From NCBI RefSeq assembly GCF_900104675.1, contig NZ_LT629945.1, positions 1,168,756-1,232,755 on the forward strand: a stretch of 64,000 nucleotides of DNA. The letters run 5' to 3'. Both the position numbers and the translations under genes were made by a program. This document shows positions 1 to 8,593 of this stretch, piece after piece. The stretch's first letter is position 1. The number at the start of each line of letters is the position of its first letter. The notes below the pieces were generated by a model. That model made no database searches. It was not told the DNA's origin and was given only the letters and a program-made list of their open reading frames with translations. This DNA comes from Angelakisella massiliensis (GTDB lineage: Bacteria > Bacillota > Clostridia > Oscillospirales > Ruminococcaceae).

Positions 1-99
1 CTGCGTAAGCCCTATCAGGACTATGCCGGCAAGCACTATGATGAGCTGAAGGCTCTGATGGACGAGATGGGCGTTATCGCCAAGTACAGCGTGAAATAA
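1..99 (+). CDS. C-terminal end of an upstream gene (partial)
   Basis: An open frame enters from the left edge and encodes 32 residues before a TAA at 97-99. It ends 42 bases before the next start, with no terminator between, so it probably belongs to the same operon. The tail is charged with a Lys-rich end. Too little is visible to name the protein; a periplasmic-type binding protein tail is possible but not supported by any motif. Confidence 0.6.
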   Translation: MRKPYQDYAGKHYDELKALMDEMGVIAKYSVK

Positions 100-141
100 T
101 TCCATATTGCATAATTCCAAACAGCGGAAGGAGAAACCCAG

Positions 142-1515
142 ATGGGAGAGCGTCTTGTAGTCATTGGCGGCACCGCGGCCGGTTTGAGCGCGGCTTCAAA
201 AGCAAAACGGATGTGCCCCTCCATGGACATCACCGTTTATGAGCGTTCGGGCTTTGTCAGCTATGGCGCCTGCGGACTGCCTTATTTTGTCGGCGGCATG
301 ATCGCCGACGCAGAGGACCTTGTTTCTCTCAATGTGCAGACCCTCAGTGAGAAACGGGGAATCCCCACTTATACACACCATGAGGTGACCAGTATCGACC
401 GTCAGGCCAAAACTGTAACGGTGCGGAATCTCGACAGCGGCGAAACCTTTGTCAAACCTTATGATAAACTGGTCATCGCTACCGGCGCTACTCCCATCGT
501 ACCGGGTATTCCCGGAGCACGTTCCAAGGGCGTTCATTGCCTGCGGACGGTGGAGGACGGCATCGCCCTGAAGGCCCGCGTGGCTGAAGGCGCTGTCCGG
601 GCAGTGATCATCGGCGGCGGCTTTATCGGCCTGGAAACCGCCGAGGAGCTGACCCAGGCAGGAATGAAGGTAACAGTGGTGGAGGCAATGCCCCGCCTGC
701 TGCCCTTCCTGATCGAGGAGTACGCTTCCAGCATCCAGGCGGAGCTGGAGCGCCATGGGGTTGAGGTTTGCCTCAATTCCACTGCCGCTGAGGTCCTGTG
801 TGACGAAAACGGCAAGGCTACCGGTGTCAAAACCTCCGATGGCCGGGAATTTCCTGCGGATCTGGTGCTCTTCTCCATCGGTGTGCGTCCCGCCTCTGAC
901 CTGGCTCGTGATTGCGGCCTGGAAATTGGCTTTAAGAGTGCTATTGTGGTGGACGAGCATCAGCGCACCAGCGACAGCGACATCTATGCCTGCGGCGACT
1001 GCGTGCAGATGAAGAACCTCATCACTGGTGAGCCTTGCTATGTTCCTCTGGGCACCACAGCCAATAAACAGGGCCGTATCGCCGGTGAAAATCTGGGCGG
1101 CAGCAACAGCACCTTCAAGGGCGTGCTGGGCTCCCAGGTAACCAAGATCTTTGAGATCTATGCCACTTCAACCGGTTTGACTGAGGCTCAGGCGGAACAG
1201 GCTGGTTTCGCTCCCGCTGTTTGCTCCATTACCAAGAACGACCGTGCTTCCTACTATCCCGGCGGTGGACAGAACCATCTGACCCTGGTTCTGGACCGCC
1301 ACACCGGCAAGCTGCTGGGTGCTCAGGCTATTGGCACCGAGACTGTCGCCGGCCGGATGAACGTTCTGGCTACTGCTATCACCGCCGGTATGACTGTGAT
1401 GGAGCTCAATGAGCTGGATCTGGTCTATTCTCCTTCTGTTGCGCCGGTATACGATCCCATTCTGATCGCTGCCAGCCAAGCGCTGAAGTGTGTGGATAAG
1501 GAGGCAAGGGCATGA
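142..1515 (+). CDS. CoA-disulfide reductase-like FAD/NAD(P)H flavoprotein
   Basis: A 457-residue pyridine-nucleotide disulfide oxidoreductase. The N-terminal FAD motif is VVIGGTAAGLSAA (residues 6-18). A single redox cysteine, C44, lies in SYGACGLPYF and matches the lone active-site Cys of CoA-disulfide reductase and NADH oxidase families. A second Rossmann motif IIGGGFIGLE follows near 155, then an ACGDC FAD motif near 288 and a C-terminal dimerisation domain from about 325. Members reduce CoA disulfide, persulfides or oxygen with NAD(P)H in the cytoplasm. A GAAGGAG ribosome site precedes the ATG. The gene overlaps the next by ATGA. The substrate cannot be told from sequence; no rhodanese domain is fused. 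Confidence 0.88.
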   Translation: MGERLVVIGGTAAGLSAASKAKRMCPSMDITVYERSGFVSYGACGLPYFVGGMIADAEDLVSLNVQTLSEKRGIPTYTHHEVTSIDRQAKTVTVRNLDSGETFVKPYDKLVIATGATPIVPGIPGARSKGVHCLRTVEDGIALKARVAEGAVRAVIIGGGFIGLETAEELTQAGMKVTVVEAMPRLLPFLIEEYASSIQAELERHGVEVCLNSTAAEVLCDENGKATGVKTSDGREFPADLVLFSIGVRPASDLARDCGLEIGFKSAIVVDEHQRTSDSDIYACGDCVQMKNLITGEPCYVPLGTTANKQGRIAGENLGGSNSTFKGVLGSQVTKIFEIYATSTGLTEAQAEQAGFAPAVCSITKNDRASYYPGGGQNHLTLVLDRHTGKLLGAQAIGTETVAGRMNVLATAITAGMTVMELNELDLVYSPSVAPVYDPILIAASQALKCVDKEARA

Positions 1516-1910
1516 GCGAAGTGTGTGAATTGGTCATTGGCCGGGGCCAGGATATCAAGAGCGCCATTGAGGCCTTCATTCTGGAAAAGGGCTGGGACAA
1601 TGTCTATATCAGCGGAGCCATCGGCTCTGTCTGTGAAGCCCGTTTCACCGCCCCTGTCAGCGATGCCTTCCCTCCTCAGGTGGAGGTCAATGAAACCGGC
1701 AGCCTGCCGGGAGAGATGCTCTCTTTCACCGGTGAGGTAATGGCCCGGGAGAAGATGGACCCCGCGCTCAAGGAGATCTACAAAGGCGATGGCCCCCTGT
1801 TTGTCCATATCCACGCGTCGGTGGCCCTTTGCGGCAACCGGGTCTGCGGGGGAGGCTTCCAGGGAGGAAAGGCTTTCCGCTCTTTGAAGGTTTATATGCA
1901 AAAACTCTAA
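1512..1910 (+). CDS. PPC/DUF296 domain protein
   Basis: A 132-residue protein matching the PPC (DUF296) fold, which occurs alone in bacteria and fused to AT-hooks in plants. The diagnostic FVHIHASVAL segment followed by a Gly-rich GGGFQGGK turn sits at about residues 97-122. The start overlaps the stop of the flavoprotein gene (ATGA), so translation is probably coupled. Bacterial single-domain members have no settled function; a small-molecule binding role is possible. Its fixed place between a redox enzyme and a TAXI transporter suggests a role with the imported substrate, but this is inference. Confidence 0.8.
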   Translation: MSEVCELVIGRGQDIKSAIEAFILEKGWDNVYISGAIGSVCEARFTAPVSDAFPPQVEVNETGSLPGEMLSFTGEVMAREKMDPALKEIYKGDGPLFVHIHASVALCGNRVCGGGFQGGKAFRSLKVYMQKL

Positions 1911-1944
1911 CCCAAGGCGAATTTTTTGTAGGAGGAATTTTGTT

Positions 1945-3036
1945 ATGAAGCGTTTGATCGCAATCGTCATGGCGCTGGCGCTGGCGATGGTTTCCACCGC
2001 TTGCACCGGTACCAGCAGCACCGCGTCTTCCAGCGCTCCTGCCTCTTCCGAGGCTGCTGAGAGCAGCACTGTTGAGGTAGAAGTGGATGAGTTCGATGCC
2101 GGAGACGTTGAGAAGCCCGCTTCTCCCTACCGTTATTCCATGGCTTCCGGTTCCGTGGGCGGCAACTTCTATCTGGTAGGCGGCGGTGTGGCTCAGGTCA
2201 TCAACTCCGCTCTGCCTGATTACTTCAGCTTCACCACTGAGACCACCGGCGGCGGTACCGCTAACCTGGGTATGCTCCAGAACGGCGATGCTGAGCTGGG
2301 TATTGCTATGACCAGCTCCCTGTATGAGGCTGTCAACGCCTCCGCGGATTGGACTGCTGGCGTTAAGCATGACAAGCTTCGTGTAGCCTGCGCGCTGTAT
2401 CCCTCTTGGCTGACCATCTACACCCTGAAGGATTCCGGCATCACCTCCTTCTCTGATCTGGATGGCAAGATCGTTGGTCTGGGCTCCAAGGGCGCTGCTA
2501 TGGACAGCATTTTCCGTCAGATGTTCACTGACCTGGGCATCACTCCCAAGCAGATCCACAACGATGGCCACAGCGCTACCGCTACCGCTCTGGGCAACGG
2601 CGTTATCGATGCCGCCATCCTGTTCAGCTATCCTCCCTTCGCTGCCATCAGCGAGCTGGAGAGCACCAAGGATCTGGCCTTCATCCCCCTCAACGAGGAT
2701 GAGCAGAACTATCTGACCACCACCTATGACTTCTATGTGGCCGATGCTATGCCCGGCGGCTTCTACAAGGGCGCTGCTGAGGATGTTGCCGGTGTTTCCG
2801 AGTGGAACATGCTGGTCACCAGCAGTGATGTTCCCGAGGATCAGATCTATCTGATCACCAAGATGCTCTTTGAGAGCACCGATGATCTGACCGTCATCCA
2901 TCAGAGCCTGAAGTATTGCACTGCTGAGGATACCCTCAATTCCAACATCTACCTCCATGCCGGTACTGTCCGCTGCCTGAAGGAACTGGGTGTTGAAGTT
3001 CCCGAAGAGCTGATTCCCCCTGAGTACCAGGGCTAA
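1945..3036 (+). CDS. TAXI-family TRAP transporter substrate receptor (lipoprotein)
   Basis: A 363-residue extracytoplasmic solute receptor. A Lys-Arg start and hydrophobic stretch lead to a lipobox at VSTACTG (Cys about 20), so it should be lipid-anchored on the outer face of the membrane. A low-complexity Ser/Ala/Glu linker follows, then the TAXI (TRAP-associated extracytoplasmic immunogenic) domain with GSVGGNFYLVGGGVAQVIN and GGGTANLGMLQNGDAELGI. AGGAGG lies 9 bases before the ATG. The matching fused permease is next downstream. TAXI ligands are poorly known (glutamate or 2-oxoglutarate in a few cases), so the substrate is open. Confidence 0.92.
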   Translation: MKRLIAIVMALALAMVSTACTGTSSTASSSAPASSEAAESSTVEVEVDEFDAGDVEKPASPYRYSMASGSVGGNFYLVGGGVAQVINSALPDYFSFTTETTGGGTANLGMLQNGDAELGIAMTSSLYEAVNASADWTAGVKHDKLRVACALYPSWLTIYTLKDSGITSFSDLDGKIVGLGSKGAAMDSIFRQMFTDLGITPKQIHNDGHSATATALGNGVIDAAILFSYPPFAAISELESTKDLAFIPLNEDEQNYLTTTYDFYVADAMPGGFYKGAAEDVAGVSEWNMLVTSSDVPEDQIYLITKMLFESTDDLTVIHQSLKYCTAEDTLNSNIYLHAGTVRCLKELGVEVPEELIPPEYQG

Positions 3037-3061
3037 GCTTTGAACTGTTAAGCGCATGTGT

Positions 3062-3084
3062 CCCCCGCGCGTCAAACGCGGGGG
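3062..3084 (+). promoter_or_regulatory. Intercistronic hairpin between receptor and permease
   Basis: CCCCCGCG at 3062-3069 pairs with CGCGGGGG at 3077-3084 around a 7-nt loop. No U-run follows; the permease ribosome site GGGAGGA starts at 3094. Hairpins placed like this in transporter operons usually protect the 3' end of the receptor mRNA or lower permease output, giving more receptor than permease. The role here is inferred from position. Confidence 0.6.
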
Positions 3085-3105
3085 ACTGTTCTAGGGAGGA
3101 ATAGT

Positions 3106-4986
3106 ATGGAACAAAAATTGACCTATGAAAAATTCAGAAAGTATTTTGTGATTGTGCTTTCTGTTTTTACCGGCCTGCTGCACATCGGCCAATTTACCTT
3201 CTGCCCCATGGAGAGCATCAAGTTTTATTCCTGGCATTTGACTTTGGGATTGATGTTTGTTTTCCTGTACAAGCCCCTGAGCAAGAAAAACCCCAAAAAG
3301 TATCTTTGGGCTGACTGGCTGTGCATCCTGCTTACCGTAGTTTCGGGTGCATATGTCATTTTGAATTACGACACTTATGTGGTCATCATGCAGACTGGCA
3401 AGCTGACCACTGGACTTTATGTATTTGGTTTGATCGTAACCCTGTTGGTTATTGAGGCTACCCGCCGCTGCCTGGGCTGGATTCTGCCCATTATCTCCCT
3501 GATCACTGTGGCTTACGCCCTCTTCGGCGGCAATCTGCCCGGTATTTTGGGACACCGCGGTTACAGCTTCCAGCGTGTTGTTACTACCATCTTCAGCGAC
3601 CAGGGCGTGTTGGGTACCGCCATTGGCGTATCTGCGTCCAACGTTTTCCTGTTCCTGCTGTTTGCCGCGTTCCTCAGCGTGTCCGGTGCGGATAAGATCT
3701 TCCAGGATATCGCAATCGCTCTGACTGGTAAAAAGCGCGGTGGTCCCGCCAAGATGGCCGTTGTGGCCAGCTGCTTGTTCGGCTCCATCTCCGGTAGTGC
3801 TGTGGCCAACGTGGTCAGCACCGGCGCCTTTACCATCCCGCTGATGAAGCGTCAGGGTTATCAGAAGCGTTTTGCCGGCGCTGTTGAGGCTGTTGCCTCC
3901 ACCGGCGGCCAGATCATGCCCCCCATCATGGGCGCCGCCGCCTTCGTGCTGGCCGATATCTCCGGTACTCCTTACGGTACTGTTTGTCTGGCTGCCCTGC
4001 TGCCTGCCCTGATGTACTATCTGACCCTGTTTAAGATGGTTGACCTGGAGTCTGTCAAATATGGCCTCCAGGGTGTTCCTGAGGAAGAACTGCCTAATCT
4101 GAAGGAGTCTGTTGCCAAGGGCTTCAAACTGTTCATTCCCCTGGCTATCCTTCTGTTCCTGCTGCTGGTTGTTCAGACCACTCCCATGCTGGCCGCCATC
4201 TATGCGATGATTGCCATCATTGTGTGCGGATTTTTGGATAAGAATGACCGTCTGACCTTCCAGAATATCATTGACGGTTTTGTGGAAGGCGGAAAGAGCC
4301 TGCCCAGCGTTGTGGCGGCCTGCGCCTGCGCTGGTATCGTGACCGGTATGTTCGCCCTCACCGGCCTTGGCCTGAAATTCTCCGACTTCATCGTCAGCAT
4401 GGGCGGAAGCAGCATCATCCTCAGCCTGCTGCTGTCTATGATCGTCTGCGTCATCCTGGGTATGGGTCTTCCCACCACTGCTTCCTACATCATCTGCGCT
4501 ACCGCCATTGCCCCCGCTCTGGTTAAGATTGGTGTTATGCCTCTGGCAGCGCATTTGTTCCTGCTGTACTTCGCCTGCATTTCCGCCATCACTCCTCCTG
4601 TCGCTGTGGCTTCTTACGCTGCCGCTGGTCTTGCGGAGGAGAATCCCATGAAGGTAGGCTTTACCGCGGTCAAACTGGGTATTGCCGGATTTGTACTGCC
4701 CTTCGTATTTACACTGAACACCGACTATCTCCATATGAGCTTTGACGTGCTTACCCTGTTCACCTGGGTTTCCGCCTTTGTGGTTTGCTATGCTGCCGCC
4801 TGCGCCATCCAGGGATATGTGGAGCAGAAGATCACCATCTTTGAGCGGATCGGTTATGTAGTGGTTGTCTGCACTGCCATTCAGTCCAGCTTTATCATCT
4901 CGCTGGTCGGTTGGGCACTGTTCGCCGCGCTGTATGGCGGACGTGTGATGCAGCATAAGAAGCAGATGAAAGCTACCGCAGCTTAA
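3106..4986 (+). CDS. TRAP transporter permease, fused DctQM type (TAXI)
   Basis: A 626-residue membrane protein. About four helices of small-subunit (DctQ-like) type lead into a DctM large permease. The family signature GSISGSAVANVVSTGAF, STGGQIMPPIMGAAAF and GMGLPTTASYI are all present, as is the C-terminal ITPPVAVASYAAAG. It uses an ion gradient to carry the solute delivered by the receptor at 1945-3036. An upstream in-frame ATG lies in the hairpin region; the ATG at 3106 is chosen because it has a GGGAGGA ribosome site. A C-terminal helical tail extends beyond the DctM core. Confidence 0.92.
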   Translation: MEQKLTYEKFRKYFVIVLSVFTGLLHIGQFTFCPMESIKFYSWHLTLGLMFVFLYKPLSKKNPKKYLWADWLCILLTVVSGAYVILNYDTYVVIMQTGKLTTGLYVFGLIVTLLVIEATRRCLGWILPIISLITVAYALFGGNLPGILGHRGYSFQRVVTTIFSDQGVLGTAIGVSASNVFLFLLFAAFLSVSGADKIFQDIAIALTGKKRGGPAKMAVVASCLFGSISGSAVANVVSTGAFTIPLMKRQGYQKRFAGAVEAVASTGGQIMPPIMGAAAFVLADISGTPYGTVCLAALLPALMYYLTLFKMVDLESVKYGLQGVPEEELPNLKESVAKGFKLFIPLAILLFLLLVVQTTPMLAAIYAMIAIIVCGFLDKNDRLTFQNIIDGFVEGGKSLPSVVAACACAGIVTGMFALTGLGLKFSDFIVSMGGSSIILSLLLSMIVCVILGMGLPTTASYIICATAIAPALVKIGVMPLAAHLFLLYFACISAITPPVAVASYAAAGLAEENPMKVGFTAVKLGIAGFVLPFVFTLNTDYLHMSFDVLTLFTWVSAFVVCYAAACAIQGYVEQKITIFERIGYVVVVCTAIQSSFIISLVGWALFAALYGGRVMQHKKQMKATAA

Positions 4987-5021
4987 AAGCACTGAAAGAA
5001 TATGCAAGGAGGTCGTGTCCA

Positions 5022-5804
5022 GTGATCAAAGTCGCCTTACTGGGATGCGGACGTTTGGGAAAAATTATTGCCCGGGGATTGTCCGAGGGCAAGGGTGAAA
5101 ATTGCCAATTGATCGGCATTCTGGAGCGGGACAAGGAGAAGGCTGCCACTTTTCCGCAGCTGTATGGCTGTGAGGGATATCAGCAGTTGGAAGATGTCCT
5201 TGCCTTGAAGCCGGAGTATTTTATCGATGCATCCAATGCTGACACTGTCAAAGAATGTGCGGAGCGGATTCTGTCCGCTGGCTGTGACATGATTTGTTTG
5301 TCTGCCAGCGCATTTCAGGATCAGGAGTTTTGCCAAAGAGTCAGACAGACAGCCCAGGAGTATCATACCCAGGTTCATCTGGCCTCAGGAGCGGTTGGCG
5401 GATTTGATGTGATTGCGGCAGCGATGCTGTATGGACCTGTACAGGTCACACTGACACAGCGGAAATATCCCCCCGAATCTCCCAAATGTCCTCCCGGCTT
5501 CCGTGGGATGCCTGGCGAATATGAGGGAAGCGCCTGGGATGCTGTAAGCAATTATCCGGAGCGGCTGAACATTGCCGCAGCCACCAGTGTGGTCTGCCAG
5601 GATTGGCAGAATACCAAGGTGCGTCTGGAGCCTATCCCTGATGAAGAATTCATGAGCTTTGCTCTGGATGTGACCGGAGATTTTGGAAAGGCCCATATTT
5701 TCCTGCAGCAAGGCAGCCCGGCCCATATAGTTCCGGGACCTGATCTGGCCGCATGGAGCACATTGGCTACCCTCAGACGGTTGACCTCTCCCATTACTTT
5801 TTAA
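5022..5804 (+). CDS. Aspartate dehydrogenase-like NAD(P)-binding protein
   Basis: A 260-residue protein with a Rossmann motif LLGCGRLGK (residues 6-14) and the layout of L-aspartate dehydrogenase (NadX): ASGAVGGFDVIAAAM near 121-135, YPERLNIAAATSVV near 178-191 and a C-terminal TLATLRRL. In characterised members a conserved Asn-x-His before a xGDFG turn provides the catalytic His; here the aligned stretch is MSFALDVTGDFG, so the His appears to be Phe213. The substrate may therefore differ. It starts at GTG 5022 with AAGGAGGT nine bases upstream and closes the transporter operon, which suggests it acts on the imported amino or keto acid. Confidence 0.72.
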   Translation: MIKVALLGCGRLGKIIARGLSEGKGENCQLIGILERDKEKAATFPQLYGCEGYQQLEDVLALKPEYFIDASNADTVKECAERILSAGCDMICLSASAFQDQEFCQRVRQTAQEYHTQVHLASGAVGGFDVIAAAMLYGPVQVTLTQRKYPPESPKCPPGFRGMPGEYEGSAWDAVSNYPERLNIAAATSVVCQDWQNTKVRLEPIPDEEFMSFALDVTGDFGKAHIFLQQGSPAHIVPGPDLAAWSTLATLRRLTSPITF

Positions 5805-5836
5805 GTTATCTTCTGATTCAAACAATCTTCTCATCA

Positions 5837-5880
5837 AATCGGGTCCCCCTGGAGTATTCTCCAGGGGGACCCGATTTTTT
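5837..5880 (+). terminator. Rho-independent terminator of the TAXI operon
   Basis: A perfect 18-bp stem, 5837-5854 with 5859-5876, closes a TATT loop and runs into a T tract. It lies 32 bases after the aspartate-dehydrogenase-like gene. Confidence 0.93.
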
Positions 5881-5974
5881 CTTGAAATTCAAGTTCAGAT
5901 ATAAAAGATGCTGTCAGTCGCCACTTTCAATCCGGCTGATGATTTTGAACTGTTAAAAAGGGATAAAAGCAGCA

Positions 5975-6049
5975 GAAAAAGGAGCTGCTGATCCATATAA
6001 AGAGGGCCCATATTGAATCATGACCTTTTCGGGGATCTGCTCCTTTTTT
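5975..6049. terminator. Imperfect inverted repeat between converging genes
   Basis: AAAAAGGAGC followed by a GATCC segment (5976-5994) can pair with GGATCTGCTCCTTTTT (6033-6048) with a 4-nt bulge and a loop of about 38 nt. The T run lies on the plus-strand side and the A run on the other, so it could end transcription from either side, including the minus-strand gene ending at 6094. The long loop makes this uncertain. Confidence 0.4.
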
Positions 6050-6093
6050 GAATCATGGCTTCAAAAAACCTTGCGCTGATGTAAAAAGCCAAT

Positions 6094-6354
6094 TTATTCG
6101 TCATCCGTACAGCGGCAGCGATATTGTCGCTCCATATAGGCTACAGCTTGTTTCAACCCATCTGGAGATAAGGGAAATTCTCTGGTTTTTTGTATTTCAG
6201 CCCGTTCAAAGCATTGTTCACCATGCCATAAGGAGACGATCAGTGTTTCATCCTTGGGCACTATACGATATCGAAATTGCTCCAGGCTGCCTGTGTAGGT
6301 ATTGCCAAACTGGAAATAGTCAAAATCCCGGACCTCAAAAAGTGTGTTGTTCAA
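6094..6354 (-). CDS. Small hypothetical protein coupled to the cyclase gene
   Basis: 86 residues beginning LNNTLFEVRDFDYF, acidic with several Tyr and Phe. The start chosen is TTG at 6354, which overlaps the TGA of the upstream frame (TTGA) and has GGAGG seven bases upstream. A longer in-frame ATG at 6444 lies inside the upstream coding region and has no ribosome site. I do not recognise the family with certainty. The overlap suggests it was made together with the diguanylate cyclase and may act with it. Confidence 0.6.
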   Translation of the reverse strand: MNNTLFEVRDFDYFQFGNTYTGSLEQFRYRIVPKDETLIVSLWHGEQCFERAEIQKTREFPLSPDGLKQAVAYMERQYRCRCTDDE

Positions 6355-8544
6355 GATTGTTCCTCCAATTTTCTTTGAGAAAGAATATAGTATTTCAGCA
6401 GCTGTCCCAGGCGGATTAACTGCACTGATTCGTTGGGGCTCCATATGCGGGAAGAACGCAGGGAATCCAACCCGATGATCATTTCCAGATTCCCATCTGA
6501 AAAGCGATGCTGTAATGTCGCCTGGGTTTCAGGACAAAGCCGACAGAGGGCATCCCATGTTCTTCCTTGGTTATCAGACACCTTTGAACAGGAAAAGATA
6601 CCCAAAGAATCAAAACGATTCCCATCACGCCACCAGCTGTCTGCCAAAAGGGCCTTCCACGGCAGAGAAGACGAGCTGCGGGAACAGAGCCGGACCGGCG
6701 AATGAGCCGGTGAAAGCTCAGCCAGCCATACCCGCTCTACTTTCCAGTAAGCAGCAGCCTCTGCCAAAACCAGCTGAAGAGCTTTGCTCATGCTGTCTGC
6801 CTGATCAAGCAGTTCTAAACAGCGGGACAATATGCAGCCATGGCCTCCATCAGAATTGCTGCTGAGTGAATGAGACCAATTTTGCTGCGGGTTGTGTGAT
6901 GCCTCCTCTTGATAAACCTCATAGCGGAACCGGCCATTTTTTTGGCCCGATACAATGCCTTGTCCGCTTTTTCATATAAGCTGTGAAAATCTGTGCCATG
7001 GGTGGGATACAGTGCCAATCCAACACTGCATTCCAGCTGAAAGCCTGGGTGGCTCTCAAACAGAACCTGGCTGCGGAAGGTTTCACAGAGAACAGCGGCT
7101 TTCTCTTCCGCCATTGCTTGGGAAGGAATATCCTTCATAAATACAAGAAATTCATCTCCGCCAACCCGCCCCATAATATCGGAGGGATGAAAAATCCTCC
7201 GCAGAACCTGGCTGAACTCCAGCAATACCGTATCGCCGAATTGATGACCATAGGTATCATTGATTCCCTTAAAATGATCCAGATCCATCATCAGCAAAGC
7301 GTGCTTTTTTTCACCGCCATATTCTTTAAGGTATTGAGAAATGGCATCGTTAGTGGAGTGCTTGTTCAAAAGACCAGTAAAGGTATCCTGTTCTGATAAA
7401 GCCCGCAAATGCTCACTTTCCCGTTTGGATTGGTCAATGTTCCTTAAAATCCCCAGGATTTGTATCATCCTGCCGCTGGCATCTCTTTTTACCGCTCCAT
7501 GGCGGATGCGGTACCAGGAATATTGTTCTCCATTCATAGGAAAACGCAGCCTCAGTTCAGTGGGAGCGGAATAATGTCCCATACAGATGTGATGAATTTT
7601 TTGTGCGTCTTCCGCAGCCATGATACCACTGGAGGGGAGTGTGGCCAGAAAGTCCTCTACCACTAAGGAGTAATCTTTTTGGCCATTGACCCGTTCCATA
7701 TCCCCGTACAGCACCAATATGTCCCGGTGCAGGTCATAATCATACAGCAGGTCTTGTGTATATTTGCAAAGAAGCTGATAGCGCTGCCGCTCTGTCTCCA
7801 GCTGCTGGATATTCCGCGCGTTTTCTGTGATATCCCATGCGGTGATACACACCAGCAGTCCGTCTTCCTCCGTTTGCAGCAGCTGCCGTGCGGCCATCAG
7901 CCATTTGGTTTTTCCGGTGCAGATGACGATGGAAAATTCACGTAGCTCTGCCTGACCCTGAGCAGGTGGAGAGGGCGGAAAAATCCACTCCCAGTCCCCG
8001 GGAGCAAGATTGCCGGGGAGGAGGTCTGAAACAGCTGAGACAACTGCTGAGTATCGCATTCCAGGAGCGCCAACATTCCCCGGCTGATAAACTGAGGAGG
8101 AAAGGGAGAATGGTAGCGGTAAAATACCACTCCGCCCTGCATGGTATCCGCCAGCATTTCCAGGCGCTGATCCGCCTGCAGCAGCTGTCTGTTCAGCCCT
8201 TTCAATGTGGTTGCGTCCATAAATATGCAGTCATACACCTGCTGTTGTGCAGAGAGGGAAGTGCAGGTGCCGTAAATGTATAAAATAATGGGTACACCAT
8301 CATTGCGTATAGCGGTAACCGTCTGCTCAACGGAAGTGCCTGGCTCAACGGATTGAGAAAAGCACTGTAAAAAACGTCCCTGATGACCTGTGGCAATGAC
8401 AGTGAGAAAATCCGTTCGCACAGATAAAGGAAGATCGTCCTTGTAGCCTAACAAAGCAGCCAAATCACGACTGAAAGCCAGTAAGGAACAGCCCTTTCCG
8501 TTGACGATCAGGGTACCGGCGCCGCAACTGAAAAGCTTATCCAT
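6351..8544 (-). pseudogene. PAS-GGDEF-GAF diguanylate cyclase with two frameshifts
   Basis: Read across three frames this gives one sensory cyclase of about 730 residues. Frame one (8544 to about 8029) holds a first PAS domain. Frame two (about 8029 to 6840) holds a second PAS region and a GGDEF domain with an intact RVGGDEF motif and a DLDHFKGIND metal-binding segment. Frame three (about 6840 to 6351) is GAF-like. The shifts fall near an AAA run at 8029-8031 and near 6830; both are -1. The inhibitory RxxD site is HPSD, so product feedback may be weak. The ICE left end abuts the ATG and has removed its ribosome site, so the gene is probably silent. Sequencing error at one or both shifts cannot be excluded. 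Confidence 0.75.
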
Positions 8545-8570
8545 AAAGGCGTGGTTCCGTAAGAAAACAT
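8544..8570 (+). repeat. Left ICE end: direct repeat plus terminal inverted repeat
   Basis: TAAAGGC (8544-8550) is followed at once by GTGGTTCCGTAAGAAAACAT (8551-8570). The second part recurs inverted at the right end with two mismatches. The direct repeat includes the complement of the A of the cyclase ATG. Confidence 0.8.
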
Positions 8571-8593
8571 TTATGTGAGAGAATCGGCGTAGT

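Noticed and set aside
1768-3075. Long minus-strand frame over the TAXI receptor
   Set aside because: Antisense to a clearly recognised gene; no start signals and no family features. The same applies to 3091-5007 and 196-960.
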